This document shows, in pieces, positions 18,604-28,785 of a DNA stretch of 64,000 bases; the first letter of the stretch is position 1; each line of letters opens with the position of its first letter. Source of the stretch: Deinococcus sp. KNUC1210 (GTDB lineage Bacteria > Deinococcota > Deinococci > Deinococcales > Deinococcaceae); the NCBI RefSeq assembly GCF_022344005.1, contig NZ_CP092187.1, forward strand, positions 62,001 through 126,000, in the 5' to 3' direction. Position numbers and translations under genes: made by a program. A model generated the notes under the pieces. It did not search any database. It had not been told where the DNA came from and saw only the letters and a list, made by a program, of their open reading frames with translations.

Positions 18604-20010
18604 ATGGAACTCAAAAGTGGTGTGGACGCCCGCGCAGCGCTCCTGGTCATGGTCGGTGAAACAGGGCTTCCGAGCACTGGGGGAGCAGAGCTGGAGGCAG
18701 CCACCGAACACCTGCTCAGCGAGGGGGCGGCCCGGCTCCTGCCGAATCTGGCCCCCGGAACGCTGGAGCTGATGCGGCTGGGCCAGCAGGATGCCGCCGT
18801 GGCAAAAGCGCCGACCAGTGCGGCCGAGGCCCGGCGGCTGGGTGTGGCCGTGGCGCGGTGTGCCCGGACCATCAGAGCGGCGTCGGTCAGTGTGCTTGGG
18901 CTGGAGCCCGAGTTTGCGGGTGAAGTGGCGCTCGGTGTGCAGCTGGGGGCCTACCGCTTTGCGCGGTACAAAGCGGACGAAACGCCCGAACTCGACCGCC
19001 TCAGCATCGACACCCTTTCCGAAGACGCGGCCCGGCGCAGCAGCAGCCTGGCTTCGGGCGTACAGCTGGCACGTGACCTGGTCAATACTCCGTACAACCA
19101 CCTGCACGCCCAGGACTTCAGCGCGGTGGCCCGGACCGTCGCCGAAGCCGCTGGCCTCCAGATCGAAGTCTGGGGACAGGCGGAATGCGAGCAGCGCGGC
19201 ATGGGACTGTTCGCAGCCGTGGGCCAGGGCAGCGCAGACGAGCCGCAGTTCATTCAGCTGACGTACCGCCCGGCTCAGCCGTCTGCACAGCCCCGGATCA
19301 CGGCGCTGGTCGGCAAGGGCGTGATGTTCGACAGCGGCGGGTACAGCCTGAAGCCCGCAGGCGGCATGTACGGTATGAAGGGCGATATGGGCGGCGCAGC
19401 AGCCGTGCTGGGGGCCATGCAGATCGTGGCGGCGCTGCGACCTCCCCACGAGGTCAGAGCTTACATCGCCGCGACCGACAACGCCGTATCGGGAACGGCC
19501 ATGCGGCCCGGAGACATATTCAGTGCGCTGAACGGCAAGCGTGTGGAGGTCACGAATACCGACTCGGAAGGACGTCTGATCCTGGCCGATGCCCTGACCC
19601 TCGCGTCGCAGGCAGGGGCCGATGAAGTGATCGACATCGCCACGCTGACCGGTGCCAAAGTCACGGCCCTGGGAAACGATCTGGCAGCCCTGTTCAGTAA
19701 CGACAGAGCGCTTGCCGAAGCGGTGCGGGCCGCCTCAGACAGCACGCAGGAAGCGGTCTGGGAATTGCCGCTGCACACGCCGTACCTTGAAAGCTACCGC
19801 TCCGGGGTGGCCGAACTGAAGAACAGTGACATGGTCCCCGCAGGCGGGAGCGTCAAAGCGGCGCTCTTTTTGCAGGAATTCGTGACCAGTCCGTGGGCAC
19901 ATCTGGACATCGCCGGAAACGCCCTCAGAGAGCAGGATCATCCGTTCGGCCCTGCCGGAGCCACCGGATACGGAGCCATGCTCCTCGCGGAACTGGCAGC
20001 CCGTCCCTGA
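18604..20010 (+). CDS. Leucyl aminopeptidase (M17 family)
   Basis: A 468-residue cytosolic metallo-aminopeptidase of the M17 family that releases N-terminal residues from peptides. The catalytic half carries GKGVMFDSGGYSLKP (metal-binding Asp and the usual Lys region), MKGDMGGAAAVLGAM and NTDSEGRLILADAL, where the usual NTDAEGR has Ser in place of Ala. The N-terminal half is the typical divergent macro-like domain. ATG 18604 is chosen over GTG 18556 because the family-like sequence starts at MELKSGVDARAALLVM; the ribosome binding site is weak. It converges on the amidohydrolase gene with only 37 bp between stops. Confidence 0.92.
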   Translation: MELKSGVDARAALLVMVGETGLPSTGGAELEAATEHLLSEGAARLLPNLAPGTLELMRLGQQDAAVAKAPTSAAEARRLGVAVARCARTIRAASVSVLGLEPEFAGEVALGVQLGAYRFARYKADETPELDRLSIDTLSEDAARRSSSLASGVQLARDLVNTPYNHLHAQDFSAVARTVAEAAGLQIEVWGQAECEQRGMGLFAAVGQGSADEPQFIQLTYRPAQPSAQPRITALVGKGVMFDSGGYSLKPAGGMYGMKGDMGGAAAVLGAMQIVAALRPPHEVRAYIAATDNAVSGTAMRPGDIFSALNGKRVEVTNTDSEGRLILADALTLASQAGADEVIDIATLTGAKVTALGNDLAALFSNDRALAEAVRAASDSTQEAVWELPLHTPYLESYRSGVAELKNSDMVPAGGSVKAALFLQEFVTSPWAHLDIAGNALREQDHPFGPAGATGYGAMLLAELAARP

Positions 20011-20047
20011 GCGGACGTCTCAACGGGCCGTAACGCCAGGAACTTGC

Positions 20048-20917
20048 TCAGCGTATGAGTGAGCTGACCCCGGGTTCCTGCCGGGGCGCGGGCCACTGCA
20101 GCACCGTCCGCAGACTCTGGCCGAGAATCCAGCTCTTGTCCTCGTTCGATAACTGCGCCGTATCACGGATGTAATACAGCGACTCCGCCCAGGAATGATG
20201 ATCGCTGCTCTGGGTGTGGTCGCTGCCCCACATCACCCGCTGCGGTCCGAAGGCATCGACCACCCTCAAAAGCATCTCCAGCACGTCCGGATACGGATAG
20301 GCTCCGCTCGACAGACGTGGCGCGTGCGTCCACTTCAGCGACACGTTCGGATACTGCGCGAGTGCCAGCACCTCACCGAACCCCGAGAGCTGGTCGTCGT
20401 GCAGGCGACCGGGCAGCAGCGGTACTCCGCAGTGATCCACGATGACTGGCACATCGGGGAATCTGTGCAGGTAGCGGTGCAGCAGCCGCGTCTGACCGGG
20501 CAGCAACACGAACACCGGAACAGCGTACTTCTGCGCGGCGGCGAACACCGGATCGTCTGCACCCTCACCGAACTGGGAGAAGCCTTCGGGTGTCCAGGGC
20601 ACCACGCGCAGGGCTTTTCGCTGCGGCATCGTCCTGATGGTCGAAATCAGGGCCTCCAGGTCCGGGTCACGTCGGTCGAAACGCACGAGGTAGGCGAAGC
20701 GCTCCGGATGCTTCAGAGCCGCCGCCTCTGCCAGTGGAAAGACGTGCCGCATCGCTCCGTTGGGCAGTTCATAGCCGGGCAGAATGCGCGAGTGTTCGTC
20801 GAACGACCAGTATTCGTCGTACAGCAGCGCGTTTACGCCAACGGCGTCCATGGCCGCGATGCCCGCTTCCACCGTGCCGAAGCGGTTGAAGTGCACCTGC
20901 GCGTCTACGATATCCAT
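20048..20917 (-). CDS. Amidohydrolase family (TIM-barrel) protein
   Basis: A 289-residue member of the amidohydrolase-2 type metallohydrolases. It opens with MDIVDAQVHFNRFG, where the usual first metal motif HxH is QVHF, keeps VIVDHCGVPLLPG in the middle and ends with MWGSDHTQSS, the C-terminal Asp. Relatives hydrolyse lactones or decarboxylate aromatic acids; the substrate here cannot be told. The start at 20917 follows AGGAGA with five-base spacing. It lies 53 bp downstream of the HD hydrolase gene on the same strand, so the two may be cotranscribed. Confidence 0.85.
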   Translation of the reverse strand: MDIVDAQVHFNRFGTVEAGIAAMDAVGVNALLYDEYWSFDEHSRILPGYELPNGAMRHVFPLAEAAALKHPERFAYLVRFDRRDPDLEALISTIRTMPQRKALRVVPWTPEGFSQFGEGADDPVFAAAQKYAVPVFVLLPGQTRLLHRYLHRFPDVPVIVDHCGVPLLPGRLHDDQLSGFGEVLALAQYPNVSLKWTHAPRLSSGAYPYPDVLEMLLRVVDAFGPQRVMWGSDHTQSSDHHSWAESLYYIRDTAQLSNEDKSWILGQSLRTVLQWPAPRQEPGVSSLIR

Positions 20918-20970
20918 ACAGTCTCCTGAAGCGGGCAGCAGCGTGCCCCGCACGAAAGAAAGTGGCCGAA

Positions 20971-21672
20971 TCAGCGCAGATTGGGGAAGGCCCGCACCTG
21001 CTCTGCCGTGAGGCCACAGGCCGTTTCCAGAGTGGACACCGTGCGTTCCAGCTCTGCAAACAGCGCACGAAGCCTGGGACGTGCCAGCACATCTGGCATG
21101 CTCAGGCTCTGATAGGTATCGGTCAGCAGGCGGTAATACTGCAGCGTGCCGTCCCGGCCCTGGTTGAAACGCCCGAAGACAGCCGGGCCGACCACGAGCA
21201 GGTCGCTCAGAATGGTGCGTGCGTTGTGCAGCTTATCCGAAGCGCTGACCAGCAGGGCACTGGCCGATTCACCCGGCAACCTAGCGAGGTACTCCAGTTT
21301 GCGGTCCTTCCAGTGCCGCTTGGGCTGACCGGCGGCGGGGGCGTCGTCGGTGGCTCCGTCTACCAGGTGGGCGATGTCGTCTCCCCGCTGTCCGAAGGCC
21401 GCCACGATCTCACGGCGCAGAACGGCGGCGTCCCGTCCGGTATACATCGGGCCGTCTTCCAGGGCGTCGTGCAGCAGAGCCGCGATGGCTTCCGGTTCGC
21501 TGGCTCCGAATTCCAGCGCGATGCTCGCCACGCCCAGCAGGTGTGAAAGGTAGGGCACGCCTGCCTCTCCTTTTCCCTGTTCGTCCGTACCCTTGCGGTA
21601 CTGGCCCGAATGGAAGGTGTGCGCGAGACGAAGAGCCGTCAGAAAATCGTCGGTCAGCGGAAAGGCCGTCAC
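20971..21672 (-). CDS. HD domain phosphohydrolase, SpoT/MESH1-like
   Basis: A 233-residue protein with the HD-superfamily hydrolase layout of the (p)ppGpp 3'-pyrophosphohydrolase domain. Metal ligands are visible in the order YLSHLLGVA, ALLHDALED (the HD pair) and SASDKLHNARTIL. No synthetase, TGS or ACT domain follows, so it resembles the small stand-alone hydrolases. It may degrade (p)ppGpp or another nucleotide; the substrate is inferred only. It is the first gene of a likely two-gene unit with the amidohydrolase, and is divergent from the PAS histidine kinase at 21788. Confidence 0.85.
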   Translation of the reverse strand: MTAFPLTDDFLTALRLAHTFHSGQYRKGTDEQGKGEAGVPYLSHLLGVASIALEFGASEPEAIAALLHDALEDGPMYTGRDAAVLRREIVAAFGQRGDDIAHLVDGATDDAPAAGQPKRHWKDRKLEYLARLPGESASALLVSASDKLHNARTILSDLLVVGPAVFGRFNQGRDGTLQYYRLLTDTYQSLSMPDVLARPRLRALFAELERTVSTLETACGLTAEQVRAFPNLR

Positions 21673-21787
21673 GCTTCCAGGCTAACGGTTCGGATGGGCA
21701 GATGGGCGAACTGCACATGAAGCAAACCTGGAAAGCCGGATATTCATAACGGACTGGGCCGGGCGAATACAATAGAGTCTCTTCAGT

Positions 21788-23296
21788 ATGACGCTCCCTT
21801 CAGGACTCTCGACCGCTGCGATCGCCAGCGTCATGCTTCAGGCATCTCTCGACTGCATCATTGCCATCGATCAGCACAATGTGGTGGTGGAGTGGAATCC
21901 TGCCGCAGAGCGCACGTTTTCCTTTACCCGCGCCGAAGCGGTCGGCAGGAATCTCAGTTCGCTGATCATTCCGCCGAAGTACCGAGAGGCCCACGAACGC
22001 GGCATGCAGCGGTATCTCGACACGCGCATTCCCCACCTCGTCAATCACCGCGTCCAGATAGAGGCGCAGCGCCGCAACGGAGACATCTTTCCCTGCGAGA
22101 TTGCCTTTCATCCGCTGGAGGTCGATGGGCACAGCTACTTCGCGGCGTATCTGCGCGATCTGAGCGAGGAACGCCGGATCAACCACGAGCGAAGCCAGCT
22201 GGCGATGGTCGCGGAAGCCAGTACCGATTTCATCGCCTTTTCCGATCTGAACAACCGCCTGATGTATATCAACGCGGCTGGACGAAAACTGGTCGGCTAC
22301 GAGGGAGCCATTCCAGCCCACGCCCAGCTCGCCGACGTCGTCCACCCCGATGACCGCGACGTGCTGACAGAGCAGATATGGCCGCAGGTGCGCGATGAGG
22401 GCAGCTGGGAGGGAGAAATGCGGCTGATCCATCAGGGCACCGGAGACGTGATCGACGTTCACCGCACGATTTTCACAGTCTACGACCCGGTGACGAAGGC
22501 CGCCACAGGCTACGCCACCGTGACCCGCGATATCCGTGAACGCAAGCGGATCGAGCAGGAACGCCTCGCGTGGCAGACAGAGCTGGAAACCCAGGTGGCT
22601 CAGCGCACCCGCGAGCTGAATGAGCTGAATGCCGAGCTGGACGCCTTCAATTACAGCATTTCGCATGATCTGCGTGCGCCGATCCGCCATATGACAGGCT
22701 TTGCCTCCCTGCTGCGCCGCTCGCTGCTGGCCGAGAACCCGGAGAAGAGCGAACAGTACCTGAACATGATCGAACAGGCCGCCTCACGCATGGCGCTCCT
22801 GGTCGAAGCGCTGCTCAGACTGGCTCAGCAGGCACGGCAGCCTCTGAGGAGGGGAACGGTCGATCTCTCAAAAGTGGCGCAGGAGGTCCGTGAGGAACTC
22901 ACCCCCGAACTGGCCCAGCGCCAGGTGAGCTGGACGGGTGGTGCCCTGCCGGTGGTGCTGGGCGACGAAACGCTGCTGCGTCAGGTTTTGCTGAATCTGA
23001 TAGGGAACGCCGTGAAGTACACCCGGATGCGCGAACACGCACAGATCGACGTGCAGGCCAGGCGGGAGGATGCCGAATGGGTGATAGAGGTGCGTGACAA
23101 CGGCGTCGGCTTCGATCCCCAGTACAGCGGCAAGCTGTTCGGCGTGTTCCAGCGTCTGCACGGCGAGCAGGAGTTCGAGGGAATCGGGGTCGGCCTCGCC
23201 AACGTCCAGCGCATCGTCAAGCGGCATGGAGGCCGCGTCTGGGCAACGGCGGTGCTCGGTGTAGGCGCGACCTTCAGCTTTACCCTGCCCGCCTGA
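21788..23296 (+). CDS. PAS-PAS sensor histidine kinase
   Basis: The 502-residue kinase has no membrane segment and is probably cytoplasmic. Two PAS domains cover about residues 12-135 and 140-260. A coiled coil (QERLAWQTELETQVAQRTREL) leads to the dimerisation helix with phosphoacceptor His in FNYSISHDLRAPIRHM. The ATPase domain shows NLIGNAVKYT, VRDNGVGFD and GIGVGLANVQRIV. This type resembles kinases with bacteriophytochrome-like outputs. No response regulator gene is adjacent, so the partner is elsewhere. The signal sensed by the PAS domains is unknown. Confidence 0.93.
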   Translation: MTLPSGLSTAAIASVMLQASLDCIIAIDQHNVVVEWNPAAERTFSFTRAEAVGRNLSSLIIPPKYREAHERGMQRYLDTRIPHLVNHRVQIEAQRRNGDIFPCEIAFHPLEVDGHSYFAAYLRDLSEERRINHERSQLAMVAEASTDFIAFSDLNNRLMYINAAGRKLVGYEGAIPAHAQLADVVHPDDRDVLTEQIWPQVRDEGSWEGEMRLIHQGTGDVIDVHRTIFTVYDPVTKAATGYATVTRDIRERKRIEQERLAWQTELETQVAQRTRELNELNAELDAFNYSISHDLRAPIRHMTGFASLLRRSLLAENPEKSEQYLNMIEQAASRMALLVEALLRLAQQARQPLRRGTVDLSKVAQEVREELTPELAQRQVSWTGGALPVVLGDETLLRQVLLNLIGNAVKYTRMREHAQIDVQARREDAEWVIEVRDNGVGFDPQYSGKLFGVFQRLHGEQEFEGIGVGLANVQRIVKRHGGRVWATAVLGVGATFSFTLPA

Positions 23297-24014
23297 GGTC
23301 GCTCAATGTTCGGTACCGAACCTCGATCAAAGAGGCGGTGGCTGGCGCTGCCTCCACGAGACCTGTACGCCGAGCAAGGTCAACCTTTGCTCACACGAGC
23401 AGTCTGCGCGTGAGCTGACGACACCGCACCGCTTCGTTCCCTCGCCTGTTCGCGCCTGAACTGACCAGTGCTGGCCTGACTCTGGGGAGGAGATTTTGTG
23501 CTCTGTCTACCGTGTCGCCCAGGCCTCGCTCTGGTAAGATCCGGCTCTTTTAGGGGTCACACACATGCGCTCATGCCGATGAGCTGAGCGCCGTATCATG
23601 AGTACAGGCATAACCCTTGACAAATCTGAAAGTCCGCACTTATGGTATGCATACGTATGCACAGCTAAAAGAGAGGATCAAGGTATGCCTATCGAGCACC
23701 CTCCGGATCATCCAGACGTGTAGCCTCCCTCCTCGCCGCAGAGAGGAGCTGTCCGGTGAAGCAGCGTTTCACAGGCGCTCCCCACGCTGCCACATTGCTC
23801 CAGCCAGCCAGGGAGGTCACACGACCTCTGCCGAGTTCACTTCTAGTTGAGCCGAACACCGCAGGGTGTTCTCATCAGCACTTCTTCGCTCATCGCCCCG
23901 CGCTGACGAAGGGGACGGGGCGCTGCACCTGTCCGGTCCGGAGCTTTTCTCATCCCCTTTCACTGTCGGCAGACCTGCGTGAAGAGCCGGTCCAAGGCGA
24001 CCTCAGGAGTACCT
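23297..24014. other. Long leader region upstream of the sugar-binding protein gene
   Basis: About 700 bp. It holds a candidate promoter with TTGACA at 23615 and an operator-like palindrome at 23645-23661. A 12-codon frame, ATG at 23684 (MPIEHPPDHPDV), lies behind GAGAGGA and could be a leader peptide. The longer frame starting at GTG 23756 reads as non-coding until it enters the sugar-binding protein. Confidence 0.45.
23615..23661 (+). promoter_or_regulatory. Candidate promoter and operator for the sugar-binding protein
   Basis: TTGACA is followed 17 bp later by TTATGG (a weak -10). Overlapping it are two interlocked perfect palindromes: GTATGCATAC at 23645-23654 and TGCATACGTATGCA at 23648-23661. 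This placement suits repressor binding, but the regulator is unknown. Confidence 0.45.
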
Positions 24015-25273
<1,259 letters not shown>

Positions 25274-25319
25274 ACGCCGCCGACTGTAGTTTTCTGGCAG
25301 GTCGATAAGGACTGTCCAG

Positions 25320-25366
25320 CAGCAGAGAGAAGAACGCCAAGGCTGGAGGCGTTCTTCTCTCTGCTG
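25320..25366. terminator. Strong hairpin terminator between convergent genes
   Basis: A perfect 19-bp stem, CAGCAGAGAGAAGAACGCC at 25320-25338 with its complement at 25348-25366, and a 9-base loop. It lies between the sugar-binding protein end and the UPF0114 gene end. Confidence 0.85.
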
Positions 25367-25463
25367 TTCGGGCAGGCGGTAATGTCAGGGCAGGGCACCT
25401 TTTGCAGACCTGTCGGAACCCTGGCGCTGACACATGGGTTCCGGCATGGACCGCGCAGACAGT

Positions 25464-26081
25464 TCAGGAAGGATTCTGGCCGTCCTCCGGTACATCGACA
25501 GGAATGGACTGCTGCTCCGTGTCTTCCTCGAAGAGTTGCTGCCGAGCACGCGCCGTGACAGCGGGTGCCCTGTCCTGCTGGGCCTCTTTGGCCTGGTGGC
25601 TGTAGCGCTGAAAGAACACCAGTGATCCCACGACAAGGGCAAGGGCCGCGCCGAACTCCAGCGTTTGCAGCGGCTCGTCCCAGTGAACGAAGTGTTCGAG
25701 AAAGGTGACGGCCAAAATGACGATCACGACGCTGACGATCTTGTCTTCGAGGTCGTTGAGCGTTTCGACGCCCAGACTGACCGTCAGATTGAGCGGCGCG
25801 ATGAACAGGCTGTAGAGGCCGACACCGATGATGTAGAACACCACCGCCTTGAGCATGGTGCTGACGATCTCCAGGAACTGAATGGTCAGCGCCGTGGCCG
25901 CAAACTGGCCGCTGGCAACAGCATGGACAGCTCCCCAGATTCCGGCCAGCGCCTGAAGGACGCCCAGCAGAAACAGCGCGATGGCGACGAGAAGAACAGA
26001 AATGACGGCCAGCAGCACGATAAAACGTGACTGCCCAATGGCGCGGCTGAAGGGAGTGGGTGGTTTGGACGGGTTAGACAC
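25464..26081 (-). CDS. UPF0114 (YqhA-like) inner membrane protein
   Basis: A 205-residue membrane protein with about four hydrophobic helices: FIVLLAVISVLLVAIALFLL, a second near AVVFYIIGVGLYSLFIAPL, a third at IVSVVIVILAVTFLEHFV and a fourth at GAALALVVGSLVFF. The pattern and the LETLNDLE-like loop (VETLNDLEDK) match the uncharacterised UPF0114/YqhA family. The tail from about residue 160 is long, polar and Gln/Ala-rich. GTG 26081 is chosen because AGGAGATCT directly precedes it; the frame further upstream lacks such a site. Function unknown. Confidence 0.85.
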   Translation of the reverse strand: MSNPSKPPTPFSRAIGQSRFIVLLAVISVLLVAIALFLLGVLQALAGIWGAVHAVASGQFAATALTIQFLEIVSTMLKAVVFYIIGVGLYSLFIAPLNLTVSLGVETLNDLEDKIVSVVIVILAVTFLEHFVHWDEPLQTLEFGAALALVVGSLVFFQRYSHQAKEAQQDRAPAVTARARQQLFEEDTEQQSIPVDVPEDGQNPS

Positions 26082-26380
26082 AGATCTCCTGAGGCCGAGC
26101 AGGGCGCACCGGCTGTCCCGAGTGCCGGAAAAGCGGTTCCGGCACTCCACAACGGGTCTCGGCCTGTTGCCCAGTGAACGGCATGCTAGCGGGTCCGTCC
26201 TTCTCCCCCATCTCAGTTGCCCCTGCCTGGACTTAATGACCGGCTCAGAGGCTCAGGCCCCAGGCCGTTTCTGATTGCCTGCCAAGATTTCAGAACTGCT
26301 CATCGAGGCGCACCAGATGACGAGCAGAACACAGGGGCCTGCTTTTTACTGCATGCCACATCCAAGAAGACGCGGAAGGC

Positions 26381-26433
26381 AAAAAACCAAGGTCGGAACA
26401 CGGATCGCCACCATGTTCCGACCTTGGTTTTTT
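26381..26433. terminator. Bidirectional terminator with A/T flanks
   Basis: A perfect 20-bp stem: AAAAAACCAAGGTCGGAACA at 26381-26400 and its complement at 26414-26433. The stem ends supply T tracts in both directions. It probably ends transcription of the beta-helix lipoprotein gene on the minus strand. Confidence 0.88.
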
Positions 26434-26520
26434 GCTCGGCTCAGCACTCTGACCGCCCTCAAGCCTGTCCCTGCCTGTTCAGTTTCTCGAACTGCTCCAG
26501 GCTGCCGGGCGGTCTATCCG

Positions 26521-28440
26521 TCAGGGGTAGCTGACGACCGTGCTCGGAACACCGATGGCCGCGCTCGTCACGGCGTTCCCGGTCGAGTTGATGACGTGAT
26601 CGATGGTTCCGGCTCCCAGTTCGACAGTCAGCAGGTCATGCATCCGGACGCCCGGCTTGTTGGGCACCTCGAATCCGTGTGAGGCGTGAATCGTCGGGTC
26701 GACATTGGTGAAAATGTAGCTGCCCATGCCCCAGCCTTCGTGCACCTTCACCGAGTTGTCGACCAGATAGCCCGCATATCCCAGCACGCTGCCGTGCTTC
26801 CAGGCGGCCTGATTGGGCGCGTCGTAGGGCATCTCGTTCTGGAAGAAGATGGTCTTGCCGTTTTCACCGTTCCAGATCACTTCGTCTTTCTGATAATGCT
26901 CGACAAACAGACCTGTCGCGGTCACGTTGTCGCCGTTCACGACCAGACCGGTATCGGCGGTGTTGACGGTCCAGCCGACGCCCTCCCCGTGATCGGCACG
27001 CCACGCCCAGATGTCATCCAGAATGGTGTTGTCGGTATTGACTTCAAGGCTGAGTGTGGCCTTGCCCGCCTGTGCGCCGCCAATCCGGAAAAACACATCC
27101 TGTAGAGCCGTGGGCGTACCAAAGCTTCCGTCATGGCGCTCACTTTTCGCGTGTTCGTCGCGTTCCTGGTGGGTGCCCACCTGCAACAGGACCGGTGAAT
27201 TGACGGGGCCGGCATCGAACATCAGACCGGCAATATCGACACCCTGAACGTCGGCCACCGACATCGCGACCACGCCGTTCTGCGGCACGATGGTGGCGAC
27301 ACCCATGCCCAGCACGACGGTATTGGCCCGCTTGATCTTGAGCGTACTGCTGATGTTGTACACGCCCGGAGTCAGCAGCAGATTGTTGCCCTGCGCCAGC
27401 TGATTGTTGAGGGTCTGCGCTGAATCCGATGGCCTGGCGACGTAGAAATCATCGATGGAGATGGAATGTCCGGGCGTCTGACCGCTCAGCCACGTCGCTC
27501 CCTGGCCGTTCGTCTTGGCGTCCGGCACGAAGACCTGATATCGGCCACTGGCATCCTGATACAGATAGGGCTTTTCACGCGAAGCGGGATTCTGAGCGAG
27601 CGTCGTATACGGATCGCTGCCGCCGAAGCTCTGCGGCGGCGCACCGACCACCCCCGCGAACACCTGATTCCACACACCGTTCGACCATCCACCGATGTTG
27701 CTGTTCCGAACCAGAAACTGCTGCTGACTGCCGTTGATGACGAAGCCCGTCTGAGAATCTGCGATGAAGCCGCCGCTGGCGTACTGCGGTCCCGCCGAGC
27801 AGTAATCCATCAGGCTGAGATTGCCGCCCGTCACGTTGACGCGGCGCATCGGAGACGCCTGAGACACTGCCCAGAAATTGGCCGACGACTGGCAGCCTGC
27901 CAGCCCCTTGACATTGATGGTCAGATTCGAAACCGAACGCCAGAAATTGTTGAGGGCAATGCAGCCGTTGGCGTCACACTGGTTGTAGGCATCGACATGG
28001 CCGTTGATCACGACATCGGTTGGACTGGCACCCAGGCCCGCCACTTCGGTGTAATACCCGACCTGAATGATCAGGGGATGTTCGGCGCTGCCGTAGATAC
28101 CGGGTTTGAACAGCAGAGTGTACCGCTGCGGGCCGAACTGATTGGTCAGCTGCTGGTTGCTCACTGCATCGACGGCGGCCTGAATGTCTGCGGTCGCCAT
28201 ACTCGGATCGAAGACCTTGACGTTCGGGCCCAGATCCGTCACACGGCTTTTCTGTACCGAAAGCGCCGCCAGACTGCTCCCGGCGGGCGTCGGGGACTGT
28301 GCCTGCTGACCGCAGGCGGCAAGCAGCAGCGTCAGGGCTGCCGAAACCGCCAGAGCGCTACCCGAACTCCTCGTCCTGCTCTCGTAAACACGCTGCCACA
28401 CCGCTGCCAGAGGCGAACTCGCCTGACCATCTGCACTCAT
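26521..28440 (-). CDS. Secreted lipoprotein with parallel beta-helix (pectate-lyase-like) fold
   Basis: A 639-residue exported protein. The N-terminus has a Ser/Arg-rich start, a hydrophobic stretch and lipobox LLAAC (Cys43). The body repeats short beta-strand turns typical of right-handed beta-helices, for example VSNLTINVKGLAG, ANTVVLGMGVATIVPQNGVVAM, VQGVDIAGLMFDAGP and NVTATGLFVEHYQKDEVIWNGENG. Relatives are often labelled adenylyl cyclase or discoidin-type proteins in databases, without good basis. It may bind or cleave polysaccharide at the cell surface. The start at 28440 follows AAAGGAGAT. Single gene with its own terminator. Confidence 0.75.
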   Translation of the reverse strand: MSADGQASSPLAAVWQRVYESRTRSSGSALAVSAALTLLLAACGQQAQSPTPAGSSLAALSVQKSRVTDLGPNVKVFDPSMATADIQAAVDAVSNQQLTNQFGPQRYTLLFKPGIYGSAEHPLIIQVGYYTEVAGLGASPTDVVINGHVDAYNQCDANGCIALNNFWRSVSNLTINVKGLAGCQSSANFWAVSQASPMRRVNVTGGNLSLMDYCSAGPQYASGGFIADSQTGFVINGSQQQFLVRNSNIGGWSNGVWNQVFAGVVGAPPQSFGGSDPYTTLAQNPASREKPYLYQDASGRYQVFVPDAKTNGQGATWLSGQTPGHSISIDDFYVARPSDSAQTLNNQLAQGNNLLLTPGVYNISSTLKIKRANTVVLGMGVATIVPQNGVVAMSVADVQGVDIAGLMFDAGPVNSPVLLQVGTHQERDEHAKSERHDGSFGTPTALQDVFFRIGGAQAGKATLSLEVNTDNTILDDIWAWRADHGEGVGWTVNTADTGLVVNGDNVTATGLFVEHYQKDEVIWNGENGKTIFFQNEMPYDAPNQAAWKHGSVLGYAGYLVDNSVKVHEGWGMGSYIFTNVDPTIHASHGFEVPNKPGVRMHDLLTVELGAGTIDHVINSTGNAVTSAAIGVPSTVVSYP

Positions 28441-28785
28441 AGATCTCCTTTCAACACCACAGAATCTGGCAATTTGCAGAACAGGAAGCGGAGCATCCTG
28501 ACCTGAACACGTAGAACAACCCTTCTTTCCACATCGGCAGGCCATCCATGGGGTCATGGATGAGCTGGCGAATCGGTTGGAAGTGTCGGAAACAGGTGGA
28601 GGACGGCACTCGGTTCCCCCAACCCTGGTGGTCGTGCATCAATGATGAGTCATTTGTTTGTGACATTCAGCATAACAGGATGTGAGAAAAAATGCACTAA
28701 TTCCGCTCAGTTGTCCTTCCCGCCGCTGCCCGCCTGCGACCATTTGAACCCGGCAGCACGCTTCAATGCTCGCCAGAGACGCAGC
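28441..28785. other. Intergenic region upstream of the beta-helix lipoprotein gene
   Basis: About 345 bp, expected to hold the lipoprotein promoter and the 3' end of the M23 gene transcript. No gene, clear hairpin or repeat was seen. Confidence 0.35.
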
